Assembly (NCBI GenBank): GCA_027604685.1
Contig: JADHYX010000030.1
Span: 71,002 to 94,848 of the forward strand
Source: Lobulomyces angularis
Lineage: Eukaryota > Chytridiomycota > Chytridiomycetes > Lobulomycetales > Lobulomycetaceae
DNA: 23,847 nt
Reading direction: 5' to 3'
Position numbers and translations under genes: made by a program. The notes beneath the pieces are model-generated. The model ran no database searches. It saw only the letters and a program-made list of their open reading frames with translations, and was not told the DNA's origin. Below, piece by piece: positions 8,271-17,765 of the stretch; within the stretch, counting starts at the first letter, position 1, and each line of letters starts with the position of its first letter.

Positions 8271-10585
8271 TTATTTTTTTTTTATTTTTAAATCTAAATC
8301 CAGCTCTCTAAATTCAGTTTTTAAATGCTCTAATTCTTTATTTTCTTTTAATTCTGTTACTGAAGCCAGGAGTTTTTCTATCTTTGAATCTATTTCATCT
8401 AATCTGTAATCAGTTAAGTTACTTGTATTTCCAATATTTCCCAATCCTCCCTCCCGAAAACTTCTTATCGACAAGTCTTCTTTAAAGTCGGGCATTTTTA
8501 ATTGGTTTGGTCGATCTTGCAGTGACATGGAACAATACAGTGGAAACCAAGATAAATCATTTTCACACAACTAAAGAAAAAAAAAATTAAATAAACAAAA
8601 AAAAAAAAAAAGGAAACCTTTTCATAAATAAAAGTCTCTATATGATTTAAATCAGTTTTTACTTTATGTTTTAAATATAGTAAAAAGTAAAAGTAAAACC
8701 AAAGGTTGTGATCTTAAAAGAAAAAGAAAAAAATTTAATATTAAATAATTTTTTTTTTTTTTCATTTAAAAAAAAAAAAAACCTCTTGTAATATGTGCAT
8801 TAAAACCATCAGCATTTCTTTCAAAATCACTCCTTGGCATACTGCAAATAAAGCTAGTACATGTATATAATATATATATTTTTTTTTATTTAGTTTAAAT
8901 TTTTTATTTATCACATATATTTATTTTTTGTTAATAAGCTTACCAAAAATCATGAGCTTCCTTTTCATTGTTATCTTTTTTGGATCTTTGTTCACTAAAA
9001 CTATTAATTACTAAACCTGTAACGGCATTTAGACCGATAAGGCAAATAATCTAGGTAAAAAAAATTAAAGTTTAAAAAAAAAAAAAAAAAAGTTCTTACA
9101 ATAAAAAAAGTAACGTTTATAAATGAAAATCCCAACTGTTCTTTACTGTTACTGGGAGTAAAATTTGTAGGATCCAATGTAGAAAAAAAATTGTCTGGAA
9201 ATCCTCTTGATAAAATAGTATTAAAACATTGCCAAAGATGTCTAAAAAAAAAAAAAAACATATATTTTTAAAACAAAAATTTCTTTTAACTTACTTGCAA
9301 GAATTTATAGGAAATAATTCAGCTATTAACAATGCAGAAATGATTGAATACAAAACTATTTTAAAAAAAAAAACGAAAAATTAATACTTTATATATATGT
9401 AGATTTTTTTTTTTAATTCTATTTTTTTTCATAAAATAAAAATTAAAAAAAAAATTAATTACTAATAAAAATCATGATTAACCAAAGCATTGAAAATAAC
9501 TCGTAGAATTTAGAATAAAAGGCATTCATGACACCTCCTATAACTTCATCTCTATATACAATATCCAAAAGAAGGAATCCTAAAAAAAATTAGTATTTTT
9601 TTTTTTTTTTAATAAAACCAAAAAATTTTAAAAAAATTAATAAAAAATTAGATCTAAAAAAATACCTTCAAGGAGTAAAGTGAAAAAAGTAGCTTCAGTA
9701 ATTAGTGACAGACTTGATATCGTAAACATCATTACGTGATACCAAACTAAAGGATCAGTGATGGCTAAAATCCACCATTTTTTTTTTAAAACAGTCTTGG
9801 TTGTGTTTTGTTTATTTTTTTTTGAATAATTTTTAAAAACTGTGTTTGGCTTGGAATAAAACTCCCAATCTGGAAGCTTTACTGATGCATATTGTAAAAA
9901 TAAAAAAAACTTTAAAAAAAAAAAAAAAAAAATTTAAAAAAAAATTTAAAAAAAGAGAAATTTAAAATTTTTCTTTTTCATTTAAAAAAAAAAAAAAATT
10001 GCATACCAATATTTTTTATATTTGTATCAAACTCCAACTTCTCAAACATTTCAGAATACAAAGATTGTAAATAATGATTTTCCAAAGTCAATTGATGATC
10101 GTTAACTAAAAAAAAAAAAAAAAAAAAATTTAGTATTTTTTTTATATATATTTTTTTGTTAATTTCCATTTTATTTTTTATTTTTTTTTACCATCGTTGA
10201 TAAAAACGTTATTTAAATTACTATCACTACTTGCTTCAAAAGTTTCGGCATAGATAGATTGTAAATAATGATTTTCCAATGTTATTTGTTCTTGATTTGA
10301 TGAAATTAAATCTCTTAATCCCTCTATTTTTTTTTTTAAATATTTTTTTTTTTTTTTTAATAATAAAAAATATAAAATAAAAAAAAAATATATCATATAC
10401 ATGTATATATATTTATTTTTTTCTTGTTAAATACCTTTTTCATTAAACAATTCATCAATTAAAATATCCTTTTCCTCCAGTTTGTAAATTGAGTCACTCA
10501 ATTTTGATTGAAGATAATGATTTTGTAGTGTTAAATGTTGCTGCTGTGAACTAATTAGATACTTCAATTCCTCATTAAAACTCAT
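8271..10585 (-). CDS. Short IP3-receptor/ryanodine-receptor family channel with N-terminal exon-duplicated repeats
   Basis: Eleven exons: 10435-10585, 10192-10323, 10007-10105, 9666-9881, 9463-9579, 9295-9355, 9100-9241, 8944-9050, 8783-8841, 8618-8712, 8271-8570. The joined frame is 1479 nt, 492 residues plus stop. Residues 1-127 carry three [LI]TL[EQ]NHYLQS repeats. The channel part starts near 150 with a probable S2 helix (PLVWYHVMMFTIS), then S3 with LLLDIVYRDEVI (IP3R has LLLFDLVYREETL), S5, pore helix LWQCFNTILSRGF (IP3R: LLMCIVTVLxxGL), and S6 ending VINSFSEQRSKK (IP3R: VIIDTFADLRSEK). After the pore come C342, FNAHITRDHNLW (IP3R FxxHIxxEHNMW) and ENDLSWFPLYCSMSL (IP3R RNLDWFPRMRAMSL), then a predicted C-terminal coiled coil. 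The IP3-binding core, MIR, RIH domains and a clear S1 are absent. The normal receptor is about 2700 residues. The ATG at 10585 directly follows a TAG, so an upstream exon is conceivable, but only 388 bp separate it from the next gene. Confidence 0.82.
10007..10585 (-). repeat. Three tandemly duplicated exons encoding the NHYLQS repeat
   Basis: Exons 1-3 of the channel gene each encode one repeat (residues 18-27, 64-73, 100-109). All following introns are phase 1, so unequal exon duplication keeps the frame. Exons 2 and 3 share an identical 24-nt core (10062-10085 and 10256-10279), while exon 1 is more diverged but preserves LTLQNHYLQS. Exons 1 and 2 also share the preceding LISS[QN]Q segment, which exon 3 has lost. 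Confidence 0.85.
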
Positions 10586-10973
10586 CTAACTTAACTTTCT
10601 ATTTAAAGATAAAATTATCCTTTTTTTTTTTTGTTAAAAAAAAAAAAAAAAGTTCAAAATTTTTTTTTAAAATAAAAAAGCAGGCTTTTAAAAAATTTTT
10701 TAATCTATTTTTTTTTTTTTTAAATTAATAAAATAAGGCTAAGAAATAAAAAGCAGCCTCTCCTGCGAAAAAAAAAATAAAAATAAAATTAAAAAAATAT
10801 ATATATATATTTATCAAAAAAAATTAAAAAAAAAAAAATTTTTAAAAATGTATTAGGTATGTGATAATTTTTTTTTTATTAAAAAATAATTAAATTTAAA
10901 AATTTCAAAAAAAAAAAAAAAAAAAATTAAAAAAGAAAAAAAAAAAAAATATTTTTGTTTATTTTTATATTTT
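10586..10973. other. Spacer between channel gene and RSC9 homologue
   Basis: It is mostly A/T tracts. The exceptions are a perfect inverted repeat aaaagc-ag-gctttt near 10677-10690 and a GC-containing island near 10752-10768 (agcagcctctcctgcg), which may be promoter elements of the minus-strand channel gene. There is no space for the missing N-terminal IP3-receptor domains. Confidence 0.5.
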
Positions 10974-13773
10974 TTAATCTTCAAAATTTTTATTATAATC
11001 AATTCCAACTTCTTTTAAAATCTGTGAAATAAATTTGGTATATCTAGCATCGCAACTAAGTAAAACTAAATCTCCTTCAATTTTAAAAAATAATTCCTGG
11101 TAACCTCCCTCTGAACTAAACTTTGCCAGGTTTCTTAGTACTAGTAGACATGTTAAGCTTATTCCTACCAAGTCTGGTAGAGAATTTAAATTTGGTGCAG
11201 AGATATTCATTTTGTTATTATTATTTACGTTTATTTTGTTGTTTTTTAAATTTCCTGAATTTGAATTAAATTTTATTGTGTTGCTAGTTAATGGAAAATG
11301 TGTTTGAAAGTGCGTCAAACATTTTATTCTACTTTTATTGTTGCTAGGTGGTAAAATCGTTGAAGGTGATATTAGCTGCGAGTTTTGTTGCTGCTGTTGT
11401 AACTGCATTTGATATTTTATCTGCTGTTTTTTTAGTTTTTCTTCAAAAAATTTACATTCTTTCCAATGGCACTCAAATACTTCATTTTCCACTCCCAAGT
11501 GATTTTCGTATACATGTTTAATTAAATCCTCCTCCTTCTGAAAAATTAAATTGCAATAATTCGATTCTCCTTTAGCTTTCCAAAAGCATTTGTTACCAGT
11601 ATAATGCTGTTCAACATTTTGTTGTTGTGGGTATTGAACTCCTAAGTTTTGAAAAGGAATTTGTGGTGGCAAAGGATTATAGTAAGTATCAGAAACCGCG
11701 TTGTGTTTGGTTAATGGAGATGATGACTGCGAATGTGAATTGGTATTTTTTGATAAAACGGGTGATGATAAGTTTGAATTAGGTAATGATGTAAAGGCAG
11801 CAGTATTATTTAAAGTCGATGATAAATCGTCATTTAATCTTCGTTTTTTACTTTCCAAATCACCTTCAACGTCAACAACATCTACTTCCACTTCCTCCAA
11901 TTCACTTAAATTTTTGTTAATGTTGGAAACATTTCGATTAAAAGATGATTTACTTATTTTTTCACTAGAAAATTTTTTGGGATCAAATTTTGGGGTTTGT
12001 AGTCGACTAGCTGCTTCTAATTGAATATTAGATAAAATTGGTCTCGGTTGGTGATTTTCGTAATTTAGAAATTTAATCAATAAATTTACTGTATTCAAAA
12101 TTTGTGGCATGTTTAAAGTTGCCATCTTTTTGCATGGCTCTATTCCTAAAGTTGAATATTGGTATAAATAGTCCAAAACACAAGAAACTAACATTTGATC
12201 CCCAAAAACAAGTAATAATTCAAATAATCTTTTTAAAAAATCCTCAGGTTGTCGTTTTTCAAAATTTAAAAACGCCTCTCTATTATTTTTTTGTGCACAT
12301 AAATTTGTTAGTGTTTTTAATCCTCCAATTATCAAACTCCGGTCATTAGTAAATAAAAAACTTCTCATACAACTCAAAAAAAAATCATTTTCATTCCTAA
12401 CTGTTATGTATGGACTTAAACTTTCTACAATCGAAACACAGTCCTGCTTTATATAGTTATATGCTGATGTAGAATCCAAGGCTATTCCTTTTGCAAGAAT
12501 TTCAATAATTTCATGTTGCAATGAAAAATTCTATTAATATTTTATTTATTAAAATATACTCTTTATTTTTCTTAAATTTAAAATTTTTACCAAAGCATTA
12601 GGAGGTAAAATAGAAAAATTTCTAATGACTTGTAAAACGTTAAGTACGACATCCAATTCTTTTTCTTGATCAACAGTTAAATTAAACATTCGAATTTCCT
12701 CAAACTTTGGTAATCGATCATTATTCAATGTCGTTAAAAAGTTAGATTTACTTGTATTCAATTTTAAACAATCAAAAAATGGTTGAATTATATTTATTAA
12801 AGCTTCTGTCAATCCAGGAACCACCGACTCTATACACAGAGTTTCAGGACAGCTGTAGGAAATTTTAACTAATTTTGATAATGCCCAATCAATTTCATTA
12901 GGCAACCCTGATTCAATTGCTAAAAGTAATCTAGATTGATTTCTTCCCCATAAATATTTTTCATCTAGAAAGGAAATATAAAAAAATAAATTTTTTTTTT
13001 TTTTTTAAAAAATTAAATTTACCTCTATTATCATCATCAGGGTTTATAGGAACAAAATGCTTTTGATGATATAAAAGTTCAGTACGCCTTGGAGACAATG
13101 GATAAACTTTTGGGGCTGACATAGGAGTATTATCGACAATGGATTTTCTTTTTTCAACTTTTATTTAAAAAAAAAAAAAAAATAAATGAAAAAATTAAAA
13201 TGAAACTTTTTTTTTTTTTTTTATTTAATACCTGTCCTTCTAGTAATTCTATCATGTTCATGAGACGAATTATCATTTTTTTCAATTTCAGCAATGACAT
13301 CGATCAAAGGTTTCTTAAAATAATTTACTTGTTCAAAAGCGTAAAGGTATTTACTATAAATGTTTCGTAAAGCAAATGCACTATTTGTACATGTTTCAGG
13401 TAATTTTAATTCTTTATCAGCACATCTTTTCCACTTTTTTTCACTGATAACTTCCCAATATCCTCCATTTGCAGTCACCCTTATGTTTAATTATTTTTTT
13501 TTTTTTTTTGGTCAATAAATTTATTTACTTGTCAGATTACCAATTGTATAATTTTTGTATATCTAATTTTTTTCCACCTAAAACTGGTTCAGCTAATCTC
13601 ACCCTAAACAAAATAAATTAAATAAAATAAAAAAATATATATATATATAAATATTGTATCTATTTTTTCTTTTTTATCATTAAATTTAATTTTTTATTTT
13701 TTTGTTTTTTAAAATAATACTTGAAATGAGTTGAAAGAAAATCTGCAAGATCTGTTAAAAATCTATTCTGCAT
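10974..13773 (-). CDS. RSC9: RSC9/ARID2-type subunit of a SWI/SNF (RSC/PBAF) chromatin remodeller
   Basis: Exons 13721-13773, 13541-13603, 13232-13479, 13023-13157, 12591-12964 and 10974-12530 join to 809 residues. An ARID DNA-binding domain occupies residues 1 to about 100, with GGKKLDIQKLYNWVTANGGY, KW and ALRNIYSKYLYAFE. Next come a helical armadillo-like region (VLQVIRNFSILPPNAL spans the last splice junction, as in ARID2/Rsc9) and a low-complexity N, S and Q region. Two degenerate zinc-finger-like motifs follow: C606...C with HVYENH, and C645/C650 with the His pair H698/H702. A final helical segment includes CLLVLRNLAKFSSEGGYQ. The yeast RSC and animal PBAF complexes use this subunit to target nucleosome remodelling. 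The start at 13773 is chosen because FLTDLADFL is the first ARID helix. A glutamine-rich insert splits the second finger-like motif. Confidence 0.85.
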
Positions 13774-14154
13774 CTTTAATTAAAAAAAAATAAAAAATTA
13801 TTTGTAACAATGGTATATGTATATATAATAATATTAATTAATTTTTTTTTTTTATTTATTTAAATAAATAAAAAAAAAAAAAAAATTTTTTTTTTGAAGG
13901 GTTTGAGGATTTTACAAATTTTTTTTTTTTTTGCAGTCAAAATTTAAAAAAAGAGGTAAAAATAAGTTTATATAAGAATCTAAAAAATAACGCTGTAATA
14001 AGAACATAAGGAATAGTTAAAAAAAAAAAAAAAAAAAAAACATAGTAAAAAAAAAAACACAAAAAAAACCACTTCAAGAAATGGAATAAAGTTAAGCGCA
14101 TTCCAAAATCAAAACGCATTTCTTGAGTAGAGCACATTTCAAATGTAACTTACT
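13774..14154. other. Spacer upstream of RSC9 homologue
   Basis: A/T homopolymers dominate (13830-13900 and 14020-14070). The mixed segment 14090-14154 is the 3' flank of the C2H2 gene. No coding signal was found; the frame over 13937-14137 encodes mainly phenylalanine from T runs. Confidence 0.5.
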
Positions 14155-15217
14155 CTAAGAAGTTGAGGGAAAAGCGGAAACAGTTAATTTAAACTTGTTA
14201 ATTTCAATCGCAGCTTGTTCTTTTTTCCTGGCTTGGTCTTTTTCAACTTGCATGTGTCTTTTATAATGATCTCTTCTTGCAAAAGTTCTCGTACAAATTT
14301 CACAAACCCATGGTCTTTCAGTTGAATGTGAAGTCCTAACATGTCTAAAACAAAAAAAGAATTTTAGAATTTTTTTATTCTTTTTTTTTACCTTTGTAAA
14401 TCATGCTTTCTTCTAAATGAGGAAGGACATTCTAAACAAACATGAGGTCTATCACCTAAAAAAAAAATTAAAATTAAAATTTCTTTAGGATATTAAATAA
14501 AATTTCATTACCAGAGTGACAAACCATATGGCTCTTTACATTATAGAGTCTAGTAAATTTTCTGGTACAACCAGGAAAGGGACAAGGATGTAAGGTTTTA
14601 TCATCATAGTCATTTTCATCATTGTCAGTGATGGTAGGATTGGTATGTTCAGGTGAATTTGGGGAGGACGAGGGGGGTGTTGTAGCAAAGTAGGTTAAAT
14701 CTTGAAAATTAGTAGGAGGACTTGGGTATGCAGCAGTGGTTGCAAAAAAGTTGTTGGGGGAAGAATTTGTATCCAAGTTGTTTGTATTGTTGCTGGAAGG
14801 AATGTACATGGTGTTTACAGGGTGAATTGCGGATCTTTTAGTACTAGGAACAATACAGTTTGGTAAATTATGATGAGGTTGTAATTGTTGTTGTTGTACA
14901 TTATTTAAGTGAAGGTTATTTGAATTAAAGTGAAGGGAGGATTGATTTTGGTCAACAAAATAACTGTTTTGAAAAGTTAAATTAGAAATGGAAGGGGTTA
15001 AGGGAGAGTTTGAAGGACTTGAGATGAAACCAGCATCAGAGTTGAAGTTATTTTTAGTAGGCAATTTTGAAGAGTTTGAAGGAATGGTAACGGATATGGA
15101 AAGGTCAGTATTTTCAGTAACGTCAGTAGAAATCATAGAGTCCAGACTGCATAACATTTCATCTACGCTGTAAATTTTAGTTTGAAGATTTTGAATTGTT
15201 TGAATAGATGTCGACAT
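14155..15217 (-). CDS. C2H2 zinc-finger transcription factor, Crz1/Ace2/Swi5-like
   Basis: Exons 14512-15217, 14392-14455 and 14155-14344 join to 319 residues. Residues 1-205 are a low-complexity S, N, P, T and Q-rich region, as in fungal activation domains, ending in an acidic patch NDENDYDD. Three fingers follow: 212-234 (C-x4-C-x12-H-x3-H, with KFTRLYNVKSH, close to the RxYNxxSH finger of Crz1, Ace2 and Swi5), 242-263 (C-x2-C-x12-H-x4-H, FRRKHDLQRH), and 271-287 (C-x2-C-x12-H, FARRDHYKRH) with no fourth ligand. A basic C-terminal tail ends at TAG. It probably acts as a nuclear DNA-binding regulator. If Crz1-like it would answer to calcineurin, but a clear PxIxIT docking motif is not visible (NPTITD is only a partial match), so no symbol is given. 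Confidence 0.85.
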
Positions 15218-16368
15218 TTTTTTTTATATTTTATTTAAAGAAAAAAAAAAAAAAAGGAAATCTTTAGTTTCAAACTAGAAGGTTATTTTTTTTTTTTTTT
15301 TTTTTTTGAATGAATGAGATCCAAAGGATAAAATTAAGTTAAAATATTAAAAAAAAAAAAAAAAAAAAATTTTCATTTTTTTTAACGAGGCAAAATTTTA
15401 AAAGGTATTTTTTTTTTTTTTTTTCTTTTTTGAGTTACCCCTTTAAAATTAATTAAAAAAAAAGGTTGGTGGTGAATCATTTTTTATTTTTTTTTTTATT
15501 TTTTTTGATTAAAATCTTTTTTAGTTAAAAAAAAAAACAACAAAAGAATTTTTTTAATTGATGAAAATTAAAAAGCAAATAAAAAAACCTGCCTTATAAG
15601 GAAGGTAAATTCATAGTAAAGAAAAAATATTAATTACGGTGAATTAATCACAAAATAATGCTCTGATAGCACCAAAGCAACTTAAATTATTCTTTTTAAT
15701 ATAAATACCTTATAACACATAATATGTTAACTCTAATATCATACATCTTTTATATTAAATCTATTCCAATATAATATTTATTAATTCATACAATATCTTA
15801 ATTATATTAAATCAATTTCCAACTTTAAAACTTTCACATCTTTTTAACAAAATTTAAATATATTTAATAAATTTTTCTTTTTCAAAAATTCTTAAATTCC
15901 TCCCTTCTCAACTTACATTTTAAAATTTATACTCTTTAAATTAATTATTTATAATAAGATTTTTTTTATTATAATTTTCTATAATTATAAATTAATAGAA
16001 TTTTTAATAAAAAAAAAAATAAAAAAAAAAAAAATACACCACTAAAATAATATAAAAAAAAAAAATAATTTCTCCATACAAAAAAATAAATTTCCTTAAT
16101 TTTCGATACAATTCTTAAAAAATTACCCCAACATTTACAATAACAAATACAAAATATTATACAATTAAAAACAATTAAACTTTGATTTTTTTAAAAAAAT
16201 TTTTACTTTAAATTTGTTTTTTTTTTTTTTACTCTTTTTAAAAAAATATTTTCATTTAACAGAAAAAAAAATAAAGAACTTTTATTTATTTATAAATTTA
16301 AAAAAATTTTTTTTCATTATTTTCAATTAATTTCTTTTTTTTTTATTTTATTTAATATTTTTTTTTAT
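15218..16368. other. Long spacer upstream of the C2H2 gene
   Basis: Homopolymer tracts fill 15218-15590. From 15590 to 15960 there is a more mixed segment with the CArG-like site listed separately and direct short repeats (atattaaatc near 15750 and 15810). From 15960 to 16368 it is A/T-rich and includes the 3' flank of the eL27 gene. No gene was recognised. Confidence 0.5.
15592..15601. promoter_or_regulatory. Candidate CArG box (MADS-box factor site)
   Basis: The 10-bp perfect palindrome ccttataagg matches the SRF/Mcm1-type consensus CC(A/T)6GG exactly. It lies 375 bp upstream of the C2H2 transcription-factor start, in the mixed-composition part of the spacer. GC pairs are rare around it, which makes the match a little less trivial, but a chance hit is possible. 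Confidence 0.35.
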
Positions 16369-17285
16369 CTAAAATCTTAATTTTTGGAAAAACCATTTAT
16401 TTTTTCCTGAATTATATCTTTCTTCAAAAAGTTTTTTAACTGATCTTTTAGCTGCAATTTTTTGAGTTGCATCTTTTAAAGTTTCTGCTGTAACAACTGA
16501 TTTCAATTCAATATCAATATTATAACTTTAAAAAAATTAGTTAAATTTACAAAAAAAAAAAATTACCGTGTTGGCATTAAATGGTTATAGTTAACAGCCT
16601 TAACAAATGTCTTAACTCTACTACGTTTAGCTACTCTTTTTGCTCCCATAGAACGAGTAATTTTTAATGGGTAACGTTCAATACCAGCAACTACTGCATG
16701 AGGATATGGACGAGCGGAAGTCCCCTCATCATATTGTTTAACAATAACTGCTTTTTTACCAGCGTATCTTCCTTGTAATAAAATAACAACCTAAAAAAAA
16801 ATTAAAAAAAATTTAGTTTTTCTTTTCTAAAAAGTATTTTTGTTATTTTTTTTGATTCATTTTCTTTTCCAATATTTTTTAATTTTAAAATATCAAAATT
16901 AAAAAACATATATTTTCTATATTTTTTTTTTTTTTTAAAATTCATTTTGAAACGGTACTCATTCAAAAAAAAAAAAAATTCTTTTCACACTTTTTTGTAT
17001 TCTTTGATTTGATATTTACCTTTCCTGCTTTCAAAAATTTCCTAATAAAAAAAATAAAATAAAAAAAAGGAAAAATTAATAATTTAAAAAAGATATAAAA
17101 AAAAAAATCACATTAAAAATAATAAAATTAATTTTCAAAAAAAAACAGAAATTCCAAAATATAAAACAAAATGCTTTTTTAAAATTGATTTAAGAATAAA
17201 AAAATAAAAAAAATTAAATAAAATAGTGCATTATAAAATTTTTTAACTTTTATTGATTCAGATGGATGGAATCAATTACTTACAT
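16369..17285 (-). CDS. RPL27: 60S ribosomal protein eL27
   Basis: Exons: 17284-17285 (AT only), 17020-17041, 16567-16790, 16369-16525. The joined product is 134 residues, the usual eL27 length. Recognisable segments are KFLKAGKVV at the start, [27 protein letters not shown], then [14 protein letters not shown] sequence [16 protein letters not shown] across the last junction, and the invariant C-terminus [12 protein letters not shown]. It is a structural component of the large cytosolic ribosomal subunit. The start codon is split: a consensus GTAAGT donor at 17283 follows AT, and the next exon supplies G at 17041. The first two introns are long (242 and 229 nt), while the third is 41 nt. It lies upstream-to-downstream in the same direction as the uL14 gene. 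Confidence 0.95.
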
Positions 17286-17765
17286 TTAAGTTTTTTTTTT
17301 TTTAGAAAGATGCAACCCTGTTGTGTAACCAAAGAAATTTATAAAATATTTTTCAAAATTTTTACATTTATCTATTTCAAAATTTAGTTTGGTTTTTACT
17401 ATAAATAAATCCATTTTATATTATTTTATTGATAATAAAATTTCTTTTTTCGGTTTTTTATCAAAAAATGTTTATATTGTTTAATGGCGCTTATTAGACA
17501 ACGATAATGAAGTTGGAGGAATATTCGCTTCCACACATCAAATTAACTTATGGAAAAGATGATTTAACTTCCATCTTTGAAACAATAATCATTGTTTTTA
17601 ATAAAATTGTTTCAAAAACTTAATAGTTTTAATGTAAAAAAATTAATAAATAAAAAAAATAAAATAGTAAAGAGATCTAAATAGGTTTTTTTTTTTTTTT
17701 TCTTTTTTTCACTTTTCTTAATTATTACAAAATATATTCTTTAATAAACGTTGAAAATTAAAAAA
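17286..17765. other. Spacer between eL27 promoter and uL14 3' end
   Basis: It contains the eL27 promoter (a tgcaaccctgttg motif near 17311) and a more GC-rich patch at about 17480-17600. A perfect hairpin-capable inverted repeat, arms aaacaat and attgttt with a 4-nt loop, lies at 17580-17597 and could be an RNA-structure or 3'-end signal. No coding frame or clear snoRNA boxes were found. Confidence 0.45.

Noticed and set aside
8271..10585. Assigning the channel as a two-pore, polycystin or TRPML channel
   Set aside because: The post-pore motif FNAHITRDHNLW and the C-terminal ENDLSWFP signature match IP3 receptors and not those families; no EF-hand, repeat-domain duplication or polycystin loop is visible.
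11701..12024. Plus-strand frame of 107 codons
   Set aside because: Antisense to the last exon of the RSC9 homologue, reflecting its S, N and E-rich codons.
17480..17600. Possible C/D-box snoRNA between the ribosomal protein genes
   Set aside because: An agatgattt is present but no proper C box (RTGATGA) with a paired D box at a suitable distance.
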